Assembly (NCBI RefSeq): GCF_020564935.1
Contig: NZ_JAJCXB010000005.1
Coordinates: 1 to 64,000, forward strand
Source of the DNA: Streptomyces pinistramenti
GTDB taxonomy: Bacteria; Actinomycetota; Actinomycetes; Streptomycetales; Streptomycetaceae
Direction: 5' to 3'
DNA: 64,000 nt
A program made the translations under genes and the position numbers. The notes under the pieces were generated by a model. The model was not told where the DNA came from and did not search any database. It saw nothing but the letters and a program-made list of their open reading frames with translations. Shown piece by piece: positions 1 through 11,688 of this stretch (position 1 is its first letter; each line of letters starts with the position of its first letter).

Positions 1-154
1 TTGAGTGGGTCGGGCACGCTGTTGGGTATCTGAGGGTACGGACTGTATGGTCTGGACCTTCGCGATGCCGGCCCCAGTGTACTCAGCCTTCGGGTTGGGG
101 TGGTGGGTGGCTGGTCGTTGCTTGAGAACTGCACAGTGGACGCGAGCATCTGTG
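1..154 (+). other. 16S-23S internal transcribed spacer (partial)
   Basis: This is the spacer just upstream of the 23S gene; the 16S gene would lie before the window. No tRNA-like cloverleaf is visible, as is usual for Streptomyces rRNA operons. A boxA-like element (cttgagaactgcacagtgg, 121-139) sits shortly before the mature 23S end and is the kind of site used for Nus-dependent antitermination and for pairing in the processing stem. A partly similar sequence, gcgtccactgtgtaggttctg, occurs after 23S at about 3285-3305 and can pair with the spacer side. Confidence 0.8.
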
Positions 155-3275
<3,121 letters not shown>

Positions 3276-3347
3276 AGTTGCTCGCGTCCACTGTGTAGGT
3301 TCTGAAGTAACGAACTCGCCTTGTCGGCTGGAGTTCAACTTCATAGT

Positions 3348-3466
3348 GTTTCGGTGGTCATTGCGTTAGGGAAACGCCCGGTTACATTTCGAACCCGGAA
3401 GCTAAGCCTTTCAGCGCCGATGGTACTGCAGAGGGGACTCTGTGGGAGAGTAGGACGCCGCCGAAC
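3348..3466 (+). rRNA. 5S ribosomal RNA
   Basis: This is a typical actinobacterial 5S rRNA of about 119 nt. It begins gtttcggtggtcattgcg and ends ggacgccgccgaac, and the two ends form helix I. The conserved loop segment cgaacccggaagctaag is present. It lies about 70 nt after 23S in the same transcription unit and is followed directly by a strong terminator hairpin. Confidence 0.96.
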
Positions 3467-3478
3467 AATTTTTGTGGA

Positions 3479-3514
3479 ATGCCTCGTCGGGAACTTCGGT
3501 TCCCGGCGGGGCAT
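3479..3514 (+). terminator. rRNA operon terminator
   Basis: A long inverted repeat follows the 5S gene: left arm aatgcctcgtcgggaa, loop cttcgg, right arm ttcccggcggggcatt. It is preceded by a T-rich stretch (aattttt). This is the expected intrinsic terminator of the ribosomal RNA operon. Confidence 0.9.
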
Positions 3515-3621
3515 TTCTGCATTTCCTGGGGAGTCCGAAACGGACCCACGGTACGGAGCCGTCGGCCGTGCAGGTAAGGTCAGGGGGCATCATTGGCACA
3601 TTTCCCACAGGAGGCCCCCGC

Positions 3622-4233
3622 GTGGAGGTCCAGGAGACGCGGGTCCAGACGGATCGCATCCTCACCATCCCGAATATTCTGAGCATGGCGCGCCTGGTCG
3701 GCGTGCCGGTGTTCCTGTGGTTGATTCTGTGGCCGGAATTCGGCGGGCCCGAGTCGGCCAACCGCTGGGCGCTGCTGGTCCTTGCCCTGAGCGGCGTCAG
3801 CGACTACCTGGACGGAAAGCTCGCCCGCCGCTGGAACCAGATCAGCAGCCTGGGGCGCATCCTCGACCCGGCGGCCGACAGGCTCTACATCCTGTCCACC
3901 CTGGTGGGACTCACCTGGCGGGAGATCCTGCCGTGGTGGCTCACCGCGGCGCTGCTCGCGCGTGAACTCATGCTGCTGATCGCCGTCGGATTCCTGGGCC
4001 GGCACGGTTACGGTCCGCCCCAGGTGAACTTCCTGGGCAAGGCAGCCACGTTCAACCTCATGTACGCCTTCCCGTTGCTCCTCTTGAGTGTGGGAAGTGG
4101 CTGGCTTCAGACTCTCGCTGCTATTTTCGGATGGGCGTTCGCCGGATGGGGTACGGCGCTGTACTGGTGGGCAGGAATCCTCTACGTGGTTCAGGTCCGC
4201 CGGATCATCAGGGCGGACACCACAGCCGACTGA
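3622..4233 (+). CDS. CDP-alcohol phosphatidyltransferase (cardiolipin-synthase type)
   Basis: This 203-aa integral membrane enzyme transfers a phosphatidyl group from CDP-diacylglycerol to an alcohol. The family signature is complete near residues 61-86 (D61xxDGxxAR...G78xxxD82xxxD86), which binds the divalent metal and CDP. Four to six hydrophobic segments surround it. The GTG start at 3622 was chosen because aggagg lies 7 nt upstream; a longer in-frame extension begins inside the 5S terminator. Streptomyces species carry a eukaryotic-type cardiolipin synthase of this family beside the mannose-1-phosphate guanylyltransferase gene. That synteny favours cardiolipin synthase over PgsA, but the substrate cannot be read from the sequence alone. 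Confidence 0.85.
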   Translation: MEVQETRVQTDRILTIPNILSMARLVGVPVFLWLILWPEFGGPESANRWALLVLALSGVSDYLDGKLARRWNQISSLGRILDPAADRLYILSTLVGLTWREILPWWLTAALLARELMLLIAVGFLGRHGYGPPQVNFLGKAATFNLMYAFPLLLLSVGSGWLQTLAAIFGWAFAGWGTALYWWAGILYVVQVRRIIRADTTAD

Positions 4234-4347
4234 GCTCGCCGAACAGGCGAAACCTGTGCCACCCGGTGCCCGTGCGTGAGAACAGTGGGCGATCTGGACG
4301 GGTGAAGTCGGCAAGACCGTCGTCTCTTAGAGGAGGACGCTTCCGAC

Positions 4348-6843
4348 ATGAAGGCCGTTGTGATGGCCGGCGGTGAAGGCACACGCCTTCGCCCCATGAC
4401 GTCCAGCATGCCCAAACCGCTGCTCCCTGTGGCCAATAGGCCGATCATGGAGCATGTGCTGAGGCTGCTGAAACGGCATGGTCTCAGTGAGACCGTCGTG
4501 ACTGTGCAATTCCTTGCCTCGCTCGTCCGGAACTATTTCGGCGACGGGGAAGAGCTCGGAATGGAGCTCACCTACGCCAATGAGGAAAAGCCTCTGGGCA
4601 CCGCAGGCAGTGTGAAGAATGCGGAGGAAGCTCTCCGGGATGACGCTTTCCTCGTCATTTCCGGTGACGCGCTCACCGACTTCGACCTCACCGACCTGAT
4701 CCGGTTCCACAAGGAGAAGGGCGCCCTCGTCACCGTCTGTCTGACGAGGGTGCCCAATCCGCTTGAGTTCGGCATCACCATCGTCGACGAAGCGGGCAAG
4801 GTCGAACGTTTCCTGGAAAAGCCCACCTGGGGCCAGGTGTTCTCGGACACTGTCAACACGGGCATCTACGTCATGGAACCCGATGTCTTCGACTACGTTC
4901 AGCCCGATGTTTCCGTGGACTGGTCGGGAGACGTCTTCCCGCAGCTGATGAAGGAAGGCAAGCCGATCTACGGCTATGTCGCCGAAGGCTACTGGGAGGA
5001 CGTCGGTACCCACGAGAGTTATGTGAAGGCGCAGGCCGATGTCCTGGAGGGCAAGGTCGACGTTGATCTCGACGGCTTCGAGATCTCCCCTGGTGTATGG
5101 ATCGCCGAGGGCGCCGAGGTCCATCCCGATGCCGTTCTGAGAGGACCGCTGTACATCGGCGACTACGCGAAGGTCGAAGCGGACGTCGAGATCCGCGAGC
5201 ACACGATCATCGGTTCCAATGTCGTCGTCAAGAGCGGTGCCTTCCTGCACAAGGCCGTTGTCCACGACAACGTTTACATCGGCCGGCACACCAATCTGCG
5301 CGGGTGTGTGATCGGCAAGAACACCGACATCATGCGGGCCGCCCGGATCGAGGACGGTGCGGTGATCGGCGATGAGTGTCTCGTCGGCGAGGAATCCATC
5401 GTTCAAGGCAATGTGCGGGTCTATCCGTTCAAGACCATCGAGGCCGGCGCTTTTGTCAACACGTCGGTGATCTGGGAGTCCAAGGGACAGGCGCATCTGT
5501 TCGGCGCCCGCGGGGTTTCCGGAATCCTCAACGTCGAGATCACGCCCGAACTCGCGGTGCGGCTCGCCGGGGCGTATGCCACGACGTTGAAGAAGGGCAC
5601 CACGGTCACCACCGCACGCGACCATTCCCGTGGTGCGCGGGCGCTGAAGCGCGCGGTGATCTCTGCTCTCCAGGCCAGCGCCATAGAGGTGCGCGACCTG
5701 GAGAATGTGCCGCTGCCGGTGGCGCGGCAGCAGACGGCCCGCGGCAGCGCGGGCGGGATCATGGTGCGGACGACACCCGGGGTGCCGGACTCCGTCGACA
5801 TCATGTTCTTCGACGAGCGTGGAGCCGACCTTTCGCAGGCCGGCCAGCGCAAGCTCGACCGCGTCTACGCCCGCCAGGAGTACCGCCGCGCCTTCCCGGG
5901 CGAGATCGGTGACCTGCGGTTCCCGTCCAGCGTCTTCGACTCGTACACGGGATCCCTGCTGCGGGCCGTGGACACCACGGGGATCGGCGAGTCCGGGCTG
6001 AAGGTCGTCGTCGATGCGTCGAACGGCAGTGCCGGGCTGGTGCTGCCCAGCCTGCTGGGCCGCCTCGGGGTGGACTCCCTCACCATCAATCCGGGTTTGG
6101 ACGAGTCGCGGCCGACAGAGACCGTCGACACACGGCGCAAGGGCCTGGTCCGCCTCGGGGAGATCGTGGCGTCGGCGCGGGCCGCGTTCGGCGTACGGTT
6201 CGACCCCGTCGGTGAGCGGCTGTCCTTGGTGGACGAGCGCGGCCGGATCATCGAGGACGACCGTGCGCTGCTGGTGATGCTGGATCTGATCGCCGCGGAA
6301 CGGCGCAGTGGCCGGGTGGCGTTGCCGGTGACGACGACCCGTATCGCCGAGCAGGTCGCCGCTTATCACGGCACTCAGGTCGAGTGGACGACGACGTCGC
6401 CGGACGATCTGACGCGGGTGGGCCGTGAGGACGGCACCATTTTCGGCGGGGACGGCCGGGGCGGCTTCATCATCCCGGAGTTCAGCAGCGTCTTCGACGG
6501 CTCGGCGGCGTTCGTGCGGCTGATCGGTCTGGTGGCCCGTACGCAGCTCACGCTGAGCCAGATCGATGCGCGGATTCCGCGTGCGCACGTCCAGGGCCGT
6601 GATCTGGCGACGCCGTGGGCGGTCAAGGGCCTGGTCATGCGGCACGTGGTCGAGGCGGCAGGCGATCGGTCCGTCGATACCACGGACGGGGTGCGGGTCG
6701 TCGAGTCGGACGGCCGTTGGGTGCTGGTGCTGCCCGATCCCGCCGAGGCGGTCACGCATCTGTGGGCCGAGGGGCCGGACGACGCTTCGGCCCAGCAGCT
6801 GCTGGACGAGTGGTCCGCGGTGGTCGACGGCGCCGGGCGCTGA
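4348..6843 (+). CDS. Mannose-1-phosphate guanylyltransferase fused to degenerate phosphomannomutase domain
   Basis: This is an 831-aa cytoplasmic protein. Residues 1-235 form a nucleotidyltransferase domain with the signature [10 protein letters not shown] (8-17) and a later [10 protein letters not shown] metal-site region. Residues about 245-380 are left-handed beta-helix hexapeptide repeats ([17 protein letters not shown] type). Residues about 390-831 have a phosphohexomutase fold. In that part the catalytic serine loop (normally TASHNP) reads RTTPGVPDS near 474, the metal loop DGDGDR reads FDPVGER near 619, and the sugar-binding loop reads GGDGRGG near 700, so mutase activity looks lost. 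The likely product is GDP-mannose or a related NDP-sugar for glycolipid or protein mannosylation. The start has aggagg 11 nt upstream. Confidence 0.85.
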   Translation: MKAVVMAGGEGTRLRPMTSSMPKPLLPVANRPIMEHVLRLLKRHGLSETVVTVQFLASLVRNYFGDGEELGMELTYANEEKPLGTAGSVKNAEEALRDDAFLVISGDALTDFDLTDLIRFHKEKGALVTVCLTRVPNPLEFGITIVDEAGKVERFLEKPTWGQVFSDTVNTGIYVMEPDVFDYVQPDVSVDWSGDVFPQLMKEGKPIYGYVAEGYWEDVGTHESYVKAQADVLEGKVDVDLDGFEISPGVWIAEGAEVHPDAVLRGPLYIGDYAKVEADVEIREHTIIGSNVVVKSGAFLHKAVVHDNVYIGRHTNLRGCVIGKNTDIMRAARIEDGAVIGDECLVGEESIVQGNVRVYPFKTIEAGAFVNTSVIWESKGQAHLFGARGVSGILNVEITPELAVRLAGAYATTLKKGTTVTTARDHSRGARALKRAVISALQASAIEVRDLENVPLPVARQQTARGSAGGIMVRTTPGVPDSVDIMFFDERGADLSQAGQRKLDRVYARQEYRRAFPGEIGDLRFPSSVFDSYTGSLLRAVDTTGIGESGLKVVVDASNGSAGLVLPSLLGRLGVDSLTINPGLDESRPTETVDTRRKGLVRLGEIVASARAAFGVRFDPVGERLSLVDERGRIIEDDRALLVMLDLIAAERRSGRVALPVTTTRIAEQVAAYHGTQVEWTTTSPDDLTRVGREDGTIFGGDGRGGFIIPEFSSVFDGSAAFVRLIGLVARTQLTLSQIDARIPRAHVQGRDLATPWAVKGLVMRHVVEAAGDRSVDTTDGVRVVESDGRWVLVLPDPAEAVTHLWAEGPDDASAQQLLDEWSAVVDGAGR

Positions 6844-6848
6844 CCCCG

Positions 6849-6888
6849 GGCCCCACCGGCGTGCCGGATTCGGTATGCCGGTGGGGCC
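6849..6888 (+). terminator. Intrinsic terminator hairpin
   Basis: Perfect 12-bp arms (ggccccaccggc / gccggtggggcc) flank a 16-nt loop directly after the nucleotidyltransferase stop codon. The hairpin separates this gene from the DUF881 cluster. Confidence 0.75.
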
Positions 6889-6927
6889 ATTGGGAGACCA
6901 TGCGGGCGACGTGCGACGATGTGCGGC

Positions 6928-7851
6928 ATGTCGCAGCAGCGCCCCGATCGGAGCACCACCAAGAAGCCGGCTGCGCGCCCCGATGCGTCCATGTCGCTGC
7001 TGACCAACGTGATGGATCACAGCCTCGACGACGGTTACGCGGAGGCCGCCGCGCGCCAGTCCGCAGCCGGTGTGCGTGGCCTGCCCCGTACGCTGCGGGC
7101 GAAGTTGGGTCTTACGGCGGGCCTGGTGCTCGCGGCGGTGGTGGTGACGGTCGGTGCCGCGCAGGCGCGGGTGTCGGCGCCGACGCTGGCCAAGGAGCAC
7201 GAAGAGCTCGTCAACCGCATCCAGAAGGGCACCGGCGAGGCCGACGAGCAGCAGGAGCGGGTGGATGCGCTGCGGGATTCCGTCGATGCGATGCAGCGTG
7301 AGGCGCTGCGCAAGCACGGTGGTGACAAGGCCGAGCTGCTGGCGCTGCTGGCCGGCTCGACGCAGGTCACCGGCCCCGGGGTGAAGCTGGTCGTGGACGA
7401 TGCCAAGGATGCGGCGTCCAGTGGCGACGGCCCCCGGGAGAGCAGTGGTTTCACGGACACCGGCCGGGTGCGCGACCGGGATATGCAGCGGGTGGTCAAC
7501 GGCCTGTGGCAGTCCGGGGCCGAGGCGATTTCCGTCAACGGGCAGCGGCTTACGTCACTCTCGGCGATCAGAGCCGCGGGAGAGGCCATACTGGTCGACA
7601 ACAAGCCACTGGTGCCGCCTTATACGGTGCTGGCGGTGGGGGACGGGCAGCGGCTCAGCACTGCGTTCCAGGACAGCGCAGACGGCCGGTATCTGCATGT
7701 GCTGCAGGAGAACTACGGCGTGCGCACCAGGATTTCCGCGGAGAGCGAGGTCAAGCTGCCGCCCGCTCCCAGTTTGATCGTACGTACAGCACAGCCGCAG
7801 GCCGGTGCCGCGAAGGCGGACGGCGCCGACACAGGGAAGGGCACATCGTGA
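6928..7851 (+). CDS. DUF881 family membrane protein (first copy)
   Basis: This is a 307-aa protein. A basic cytoplasmic N-terminus is followed by one transmembrane segment at about residues 58-80, then a probable coiled coil (about 90-130) and the extracytoplasmic DUF881 domain with its typical PPYTVLAVG and LQENYGV segments. The molecular role is unknown; the family is conserved beside small basic protein genes in Gram-positive bacteria and is often near division genes. The stop overlaps the GTG of the next gene (GTGA), so translation is probably coupled. ATG 6928 was preferred over ATG 6919 on length, but neither has a strong ribosome site, so the start is uncertain. Confidence 0.85.
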   Translation: MSQQRPDRSTTKKPAARPDASMSLLTNVMDHSLDDGYAEAAARQSAAGVRGLPRTLRAKLGLTAGLVLAAVVVTVGAAQARVSAPTLAKEHEELVNRIQKGTGEADEQQERVDALRDSVDAMQREALRKHGGDKAELLALLAGSTQVTGPGVKLVVDDAKDAASSGDGPRESSGFTDTGRVRDRDMQRVVNGLWQSGAEAISVNGQRLTSLSAIRAAGEAILVDNKPLVPPYTVLAVGDGQRLSTAFQDSADGRYLHVLQENYGVRTRISAESEVKLPPAPSLIVRTAQPQAGAAKADGADTGKGTS

Positions 7852-8180
7852 TCGCCGTACTGGGCCTCATCGTGGGAGTCGTGGTCGGGCTTGTGGTCCG
7901 ACCCGTGGTGCCGACGGTGGTCGAGCCCTACCTTCCCATCGCTGTCGTCGCGGCGCTGGATGCCGTGTTCGGCGGTCTGCGCGCGATGCTCGACGGCATC
8001 TTCGACGACAAGGTCTTCGTCGTCTCCTTCCTGTCGAACGTCGTGGTGGCTGCGCTGATCGTGTTCCTCGGCGACAAGCTCGGCGTCGGCGCCCAACTCT
8101 CCACGGGTGTCGTCGTGGTGCTGGGTATCCGGATCTTCTCCAACGCTGCCGCGATCCGCCGGCACGTCTTCAGGGCGTGA
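7848..8180 (+). CDS. sbp: Small basic family protein (Sbp, DUF1290)
   Basis: This is a 110-aa membrane protein with three or four hydrophobic segments (residues about 2-22, 27-45, 60-80, 83-100) and a short basic C-terminus (RRHVFRA). It matches the Sbp family, which lies between DUF881 genes in many Gram-positive bacteria. The biochemical function is unknown. The GTG start shares 4 nt with the preceding stop codon, which fixes the start and indicates translational coupling. A second DUF881 gene follows after 5 nt, making a three-gene unit. Confidence 0.9.
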   Translation: MIAVLGLIVGVVVGLVVRPVVPTVVEPYLPIAVVAALDAVFGGLRAMLDGIFDDKVFVVSFLSNVVVAALIVFLGDKLGVGAQLSTGVVVVLGIRIFSNAAAIRRHVFRA

Positions 8181-8185
8181 GGCGG

Positions 8186-9214
8186 ATGGCTACCGACGAG
8201 ACTCCGGAGCCGGAGCGGCCGCAGCAGCCCGGCGGCGGCGAGAGCCCGCAGTCCGATGACACTCCCGGGCGGGAGCGTGCGACGGATGCGGAGCCGGCGC
8301 GCGGTGCGGCGGACCGGCGGCCGATGCCTCCCGAGAGCCGTGACGTTCCGCGGCGGGACGGTGCGGACGAGCGTGCGGAGGGCTGGGACGGGGACGGTGA
8401 ACCGGCTGCCAGGGCAGCCGATGAGGACGTTCCCGCCCTCTCGGCGCAGGCACCGGCGGATACGGAAGCGGAGGGTAGGGCTCCGGAGAAGCCGGAGACC
8501 GGTCGGCAGCGGCTGCGTGCCAGCCTGTGGCCGCCGCGGCTGACCCGTGCTCAACTGATCGTTGCGGTACTCCTGTTCATTCTCGGCCTCGGCCTGGCGA
8601 TTCAGGTACGTTCCACGAGTGACAGCAGTGCGCTGCGGGGCGCGCGCCAGGAGGACCTGGTGCGGATCCTGGACGAACTGGACAATCGCTCGCAGCGGTT
8701 GACGGACGAACAGCGGCGCCTGGAGGGACAGAAGACCGAGTTGGAGAACAGCTCGAACCAGGCCGAGGAGGCCCGCAAGCAGACCGTGGAGAAGGAACAG
8801 CAGCTGGGCGTGCTGGCCGGGACCGTCGCGGCCCAGGGGCCCGGCATCAATCTGACCATCGACGACTCGACGCACTCCGTGGAGGCGGACAAGTTGCTGG
8901 ACACCATCCAGGAGTTGCGTGCGGCCGGCGCCGAGGCGATCCAGGTGAATGATGTACGGGTGGTCGCGAACACCGCTCTTTCGGATGTCAGGGGCGGGGT
9001 GCAGATCGACGGCAAGCGCGTCACGCAGCCGTACCGGTTCAAGGTCATCGGCAAGCCGCAGGATCTGGAGCCGGCGCTCAACATCCCTGGCGGCGTGGTG
9101 CAGACGCTGGAGAAGGAGCAGGCCACGGTGTCTGTGACCCGAGTGGGGAAGATCATTGTGGACGCCTTGCGAGAGGCGAAGCGGCCTGACTACGCTCGGT
9201 CGTCATCGCAGTGA
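8186..9214 (+). CDS. DUF881 family membrane protein (second copy)
   Basis: This is a 342-aa protein. Residues 1-118 are a long acidic, Pro/Glu/Arg-rich disordered cytoplasmic tail. One transmembrane segment follows (about 121-141), then a charged coiled coil (about 150-200, e.g. RILDELDNRSQRLTDEQRRL) and a DUF881 domain ending near VDALREAKRPDYA. It sits 5 nt after sbp in the same unit. The two DUF881 proteins have the same topology but only the second has the long cytoplasmic tail, which could serve as a partner-binding or phosphorylation platform (inference). No enzymatic motif is visible. Confidence 0.85.
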   Translation: MATDETPEPERPQQPGGGESPQSDDTPGRERATDAEPARGAADRRPMPPESRDVPRRDGADERAEGWDGDGEPAARAADEDVPALSAQAPADTEAEGRAPEKPETGRQRLRASLWPPRLTRAQLIVAVLLFILGLGLAIQVRSTSDSSALRGARQEDLVRILDELDNRSQRLTDEQRRLEGQKTELENSSNQAEEARKQTVEKEQQLGVLAGTVAAQGPGINLTIDDSTHSVEADKLLDTIQELRAAGAEAIQVNDVRVVANTALSDVRGGVQIDGKRVTQPYRFKVIGKPQDLEPALNIPGGVVQTLEKEQATVSVTRVGKIIVDALREAKRPDYARSSSQ

Positions 9215-9404
9215 GAGAGATGCGTATGGGGAGAGCCCGGGGAGGGCATGAGGTAGCGGGGGGTCGACGCACCGTGTACGTGGTGCGTGGTGGAAACTGT
9301 CTGAAGGCCACGGACGTTCACAGGATGTCCGGATCGGCCGGTGTGTGCATCGAGGGTTCGTCCTGCCCCACGGGCGGGTCTGTTTCGTTCAAGGGGAATC
9401 GCCC

Positions 9405-10193
9405 GTGAAGTTGTTTGCAAAGCTGTTCGGCAAGAGCGCACGCCAGGAGGGCGGCAGCGGCTCGGCGCGGCACCGCGCTCCGCGCCAGCCCGACGAGAGC
9501 GGTACCGGCGAGGACCGTCCGCTCTTCCGTGACGAGGTCGCGGGTCCGGCCGGTGGTGTTTCCGGGGGCCATGGCGCGGGTTCTGTTGACCCTTCCGGTT
9601 CCGTCCGCATAGGTTCCCAGGATCCGTCGACGTCGGGCACGGATGGAGGGTCGGCCTTGCCGGTTTGTACGAGGTGTGGTCACCGGAACGCCGAGGCGAG
9701 CCGGTTCTGTTCCAACTGCGGTGCGCCGCTGCGCGCGGGGGCCCGGCCCGAGCGCGCATCCGAGACGACATCGACCATTTCCATCTCGGGCCTTGAGGCG
9801 TACGACGCGGAGGCGACGGGCCAGACCCTGACCCCGTCGTTGTCCCCCGAGGCCCAGGCGGCCGTGGACGCCCTGCCGTTGGGCTCGGCGCTGCTGGTTG
9901 TGCGCCGGGGGCCGAACTCCGGCAGTCGGTTCCTCCTGGACGGTGAGCTGACCACGGCGGGTCGGCATCCGCAGGGCGACATCTTCCTCGACGATGTGAC
10001 GGTCTCCCGCCGCCATGTGGAGTTCCGTCGTGGCCAGGACGGTGTCTTCACGGTCTCCGATGTCGGCAGCCTCAACGGTACCTACGTCAACCGTGAGCGG
10101 ATCGACTCCGTCGCCCTTGCCAACGGCGATGAGGTGCAGATCGGCAAGTACCGCCTGGTCTTCTACGCGAGCCAGCGAGGCGCCGGTATCTGA
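9405..10193 (+). CDS. FHA-domain protein, GarA/OdhI-like, with zinc ribbon
   Basis: This is a 262-aa cytoplasmic protein. An N-terminal low-complexity region is followed by a zinc ribbon (Cys88, 91, 102, 105: CTRCG...CSNCG), an ETTS motif at 120-123, and a C-terminal FHA domain (about 163-250) with G187R188, S201RRH204 and N224GT. In GarA/OdhI, kinases phosphorylate the ETTS threonines and the phosphorylated tail then binds its own FHA domain, switching control of 2-oxoglutarate dehydrogenase and glutamate metabolism. The same switch is likely here. GTG 9405 was chosen for the aagggga element upstream. The zinc ribbon makes the protein longer than mycobacterial GarA (about 160 aa). Confidence 0.85.
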   Translation: MKLFAKLFGKSARQEGGSGSARHRAPRQPDESGTGEDRPLFRDEVAGPAGGVSGGHGAGSVDPSGSVRIGSQDPSTSGTDGGSALPVCTRCGHRNAEASRFCSNCGAPLRAGARPERASETTSTISISGLEAYDAEATGQTLTPSLSPEAQAAVDALPLGSALLVVRRGPNSGSRFLLDGELTTAGRHPQGDIFLDDVTVSRRHVEFRRGQDGVFTVSDVGSLNGTYVNRERIDSVALANGDEVQIGKYRLVFYASQRGAGI

Positions 10194-10210
10194 CCGGCCG
10201 GGGAAGGTAT

Positions 10211-10960
10211 ATGCGTCATACACCGACAGGCGGTGCCGGTACGTCCGGCACCGCCTCTTCGGACGGCAAGCCGGTGAGCATCGGTGCGGTGCTCAACGTG
10301 CTGCGCGAGGAATTTCCCGAGGTCACGATCTCCAAGATCCGTTTCTTGGAGGCCGAGGGACTTGTCGAGCCGACGCGTACACCGTCCGGGTACCGCAAAT
10401 TCACCGCCCAGGATGTCGAGCGGCTGGCGAGCATCCTGCGCATGCAGCGGGACCACTATCTGCCGCTGAAGGTCATCCGGGAGCATCTGGACGCCCTGGA
10501 GCGCGGTGAGCGGGTCCAGCTCCCGGCTCCCACCACTCCGTCCCGGGATCTGGTGGACGGGGTGCACGGGCCCGACGAGGAGCGCCCCACGGCGGTCCGG
10601 ATCGGCCGCGCGGAGCTGCTGGCGGCCGCCGAGGTCGACGAGGCCGCGCTGACCGACTGGGAGGCGTACGGGCTGATCGTGCCCGATGCGGACGGCGGTT
10701 ATGACGTCGAGGCGGTGACGGTGGCCAAACTGGTGGCGGATCTCGGCCGTTTCGGACTGGAACCGCGCCATCTGCGGGCCGTGAAGGCGGCTGCCGAACG
10801 CGAGGCCGGCCTGGTGGAGCAGGTCGTCGCACCCTTGCGGCGGCATCGCAATCCGCAGACCAGGGCGCATGCGGAGGCCACCGCGAGAGAGCTGGCGACG
10901 CTGTCCGTACGGCTGCACGCGGCACTCGTCCAGACTGCGCTTCGGGTCCGTCTCCAGTGA
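10211..10960 (+). CDS. ftsR: MerR-family regulator, FtsR-like
   Basis: This is a 249-aa DNA-binding protein. A winged helix of the MerR type occupies residues about 22-90 (ISKIRFLEAEGLVEP followed by SGYRKFTAQDVERL). A C-terminal helical region (about 130-249) carries the second conserved segment DWEAYGLIVPDADGGYD. This two-part layout and the position right after the FHA gene match the actinobacterial regulator called FtsR in Corynebacterium, which activates ftsZ. Assignment as FtsR is by domain layout and synteny. The ATG has gggaagg just upstream with short spacing, 17 nt after the FHA stop, so the two are probably cotranscribed. Confidence 0.8.
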   Translation: MRHTPTGGAGTSGTASSDGKPVSIGAVLNVLREEFPEVTISKIRFLEAEGLVEPTRTPSGYRKFTAQDVERLASILRMQRDHYLPLKVIREHLDALERGERVQLPAPTTPSRDLVDGVHGPDEERPTAVRIGRAELLAAAEVDEAALTDWEAYGLIVPDADGGYDVEAVTVAKLVADLGRFGLEPRHLRAVKAAAEREAGLVEQVVAPLRRHRNPQTRAHAEATARELATLSVRLHAALVQTALRVRLQ

Positions 10961-11001
10961 GCAAAAGAGTGCCCGACTACCCAAACCTGCCAGGCACGTC
11001 C

Positions 11002-11007
11002 TAGGGT
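11002..11007 (+). promoter_or_regulatory. Possible -10 element of a leaderless promoter
   Basis: TAGGGT ends 6 nt before the GTG start codon at 11014, and no good ribosome site is present. A TANNNT box 5-8 nt before the start is the usual mark of a leaderless actinobacterial mRNA. No convincing -35 is seen. Confidence 0.4.
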
Positions 11008-11013
11008 TGCTGT

Positions 11014-11487
11014 GTGAACGAGCTCGACGTCGTGGGTGTCCGGGTGGAAATGCCTTCCAGCCAACCGATCGTGCTGCTGCGGGAGGTGGGAGGCGACCGC
11101 TACTTGCCCATTTGGATCGGGCCGGGGGAGGCCACCGCTATCGCTTTTGCCCAGCAGGGAATGGTCCCTGCCAGGCCGCTGACGCATGACCTTTTCAAGG
11201 ACGTGCTGGAGGCGGTGGGCCAGGAGCTGACGCAGGTCCGCATCACGGATCTGCGCGAGGGAGTGTTCTATGCCGAACTGGTCTTCGCCAGCGGTGTGGA
11301 GGTCAGTGCGCGTCCGTCCGACGCGATAGCGCTGGCGTTGCGCACCGGAACGCCGATCTTCGGTACCGACGGTGTGCTGGACGACGCGGGCATCGCGATC
11401 CCGGACGAGCAGGAGGACGAGGTGGAGAAGTTCCGCGAGTTCCTCGACCAGATCTCGCCCGAGGATTTCGGTACCAACAGCCAGTGA
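11014..11487 (+). CDS. Bifunctional nuclease family protein (DUF151)
   Basis: This is a 157-aa protein that belongs throughout its length to the bifunctional nuclease (BFN, DUF151) family. Recognisable segments are LPIWIGPGEATAIA near residue 30, PARPLTHDLFKDVLEAVG near 50, and the SARPSDAIALALRTGTPIF motif near 95. Plant members degrade RNA and DNA, and a Thermotoga structure is known, but the bacterial role is unsettled. The C-terminus is acidic (PDEQEDEVEKF). It stands between two MerR genes, an arrangement conserved in Streptomyces. The GTG start was chosen because the conserved MNELDVVGVRVE N-terminus begins here. Confidence 0.85.
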   Translation: MNELDVVGVRVEMPSSQPIVLLREVGGDRYLPIWIGPGEATAIAFAQQGMVPARPLTHDLFKDVLEAVGQELTQVRITDLREGVFYAELVFASGVEVSARPSDAIALALRTGTPIFGTDGVLDDAGIAIPDEQEDEVEKFREFLDQISPEDFGTNSQ

Positions 11488-11490
11488 CAG

Positions 11491-11520
11491 CGGCCGGGCC
11501 GGATGATCCGGCCACGGCCG
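11491..11520 (+). terminator. Intrinsic terminator
   Basis: A GC-rich self-complementary sequence (ggccggat / atccggcc flanked by cggccg on both sides) lies just after the nuclease stop and is followed by ttctcttt. It probably ends the nuclease transcript before the second MerR gene. Confidence 0.65.
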
Positions 11521-11688
11521 TTCTCTTTCGGCCAACCTGCTACGCGTTCCCCGTCCGTAGTCACGGGAAACCACTCGTAGGGTGATTATCACTCGGCGTG
11601 GCGAGCGCGGCGATCGTTGACGCACCCCGAGTGACTGCATACCGTCGATATGCAGGTCCCGTCCGGGACGTGGAGGACGGAGGGCGGC

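Noticed and set aside
4327..7317. A 996-codon minus-strand open frame
   Set aside because: It is antisense to the guanylyltransferase and DUF881 genes and reads as Arg/His/Gly-rich text, the usual shadow of a high-GC gene.
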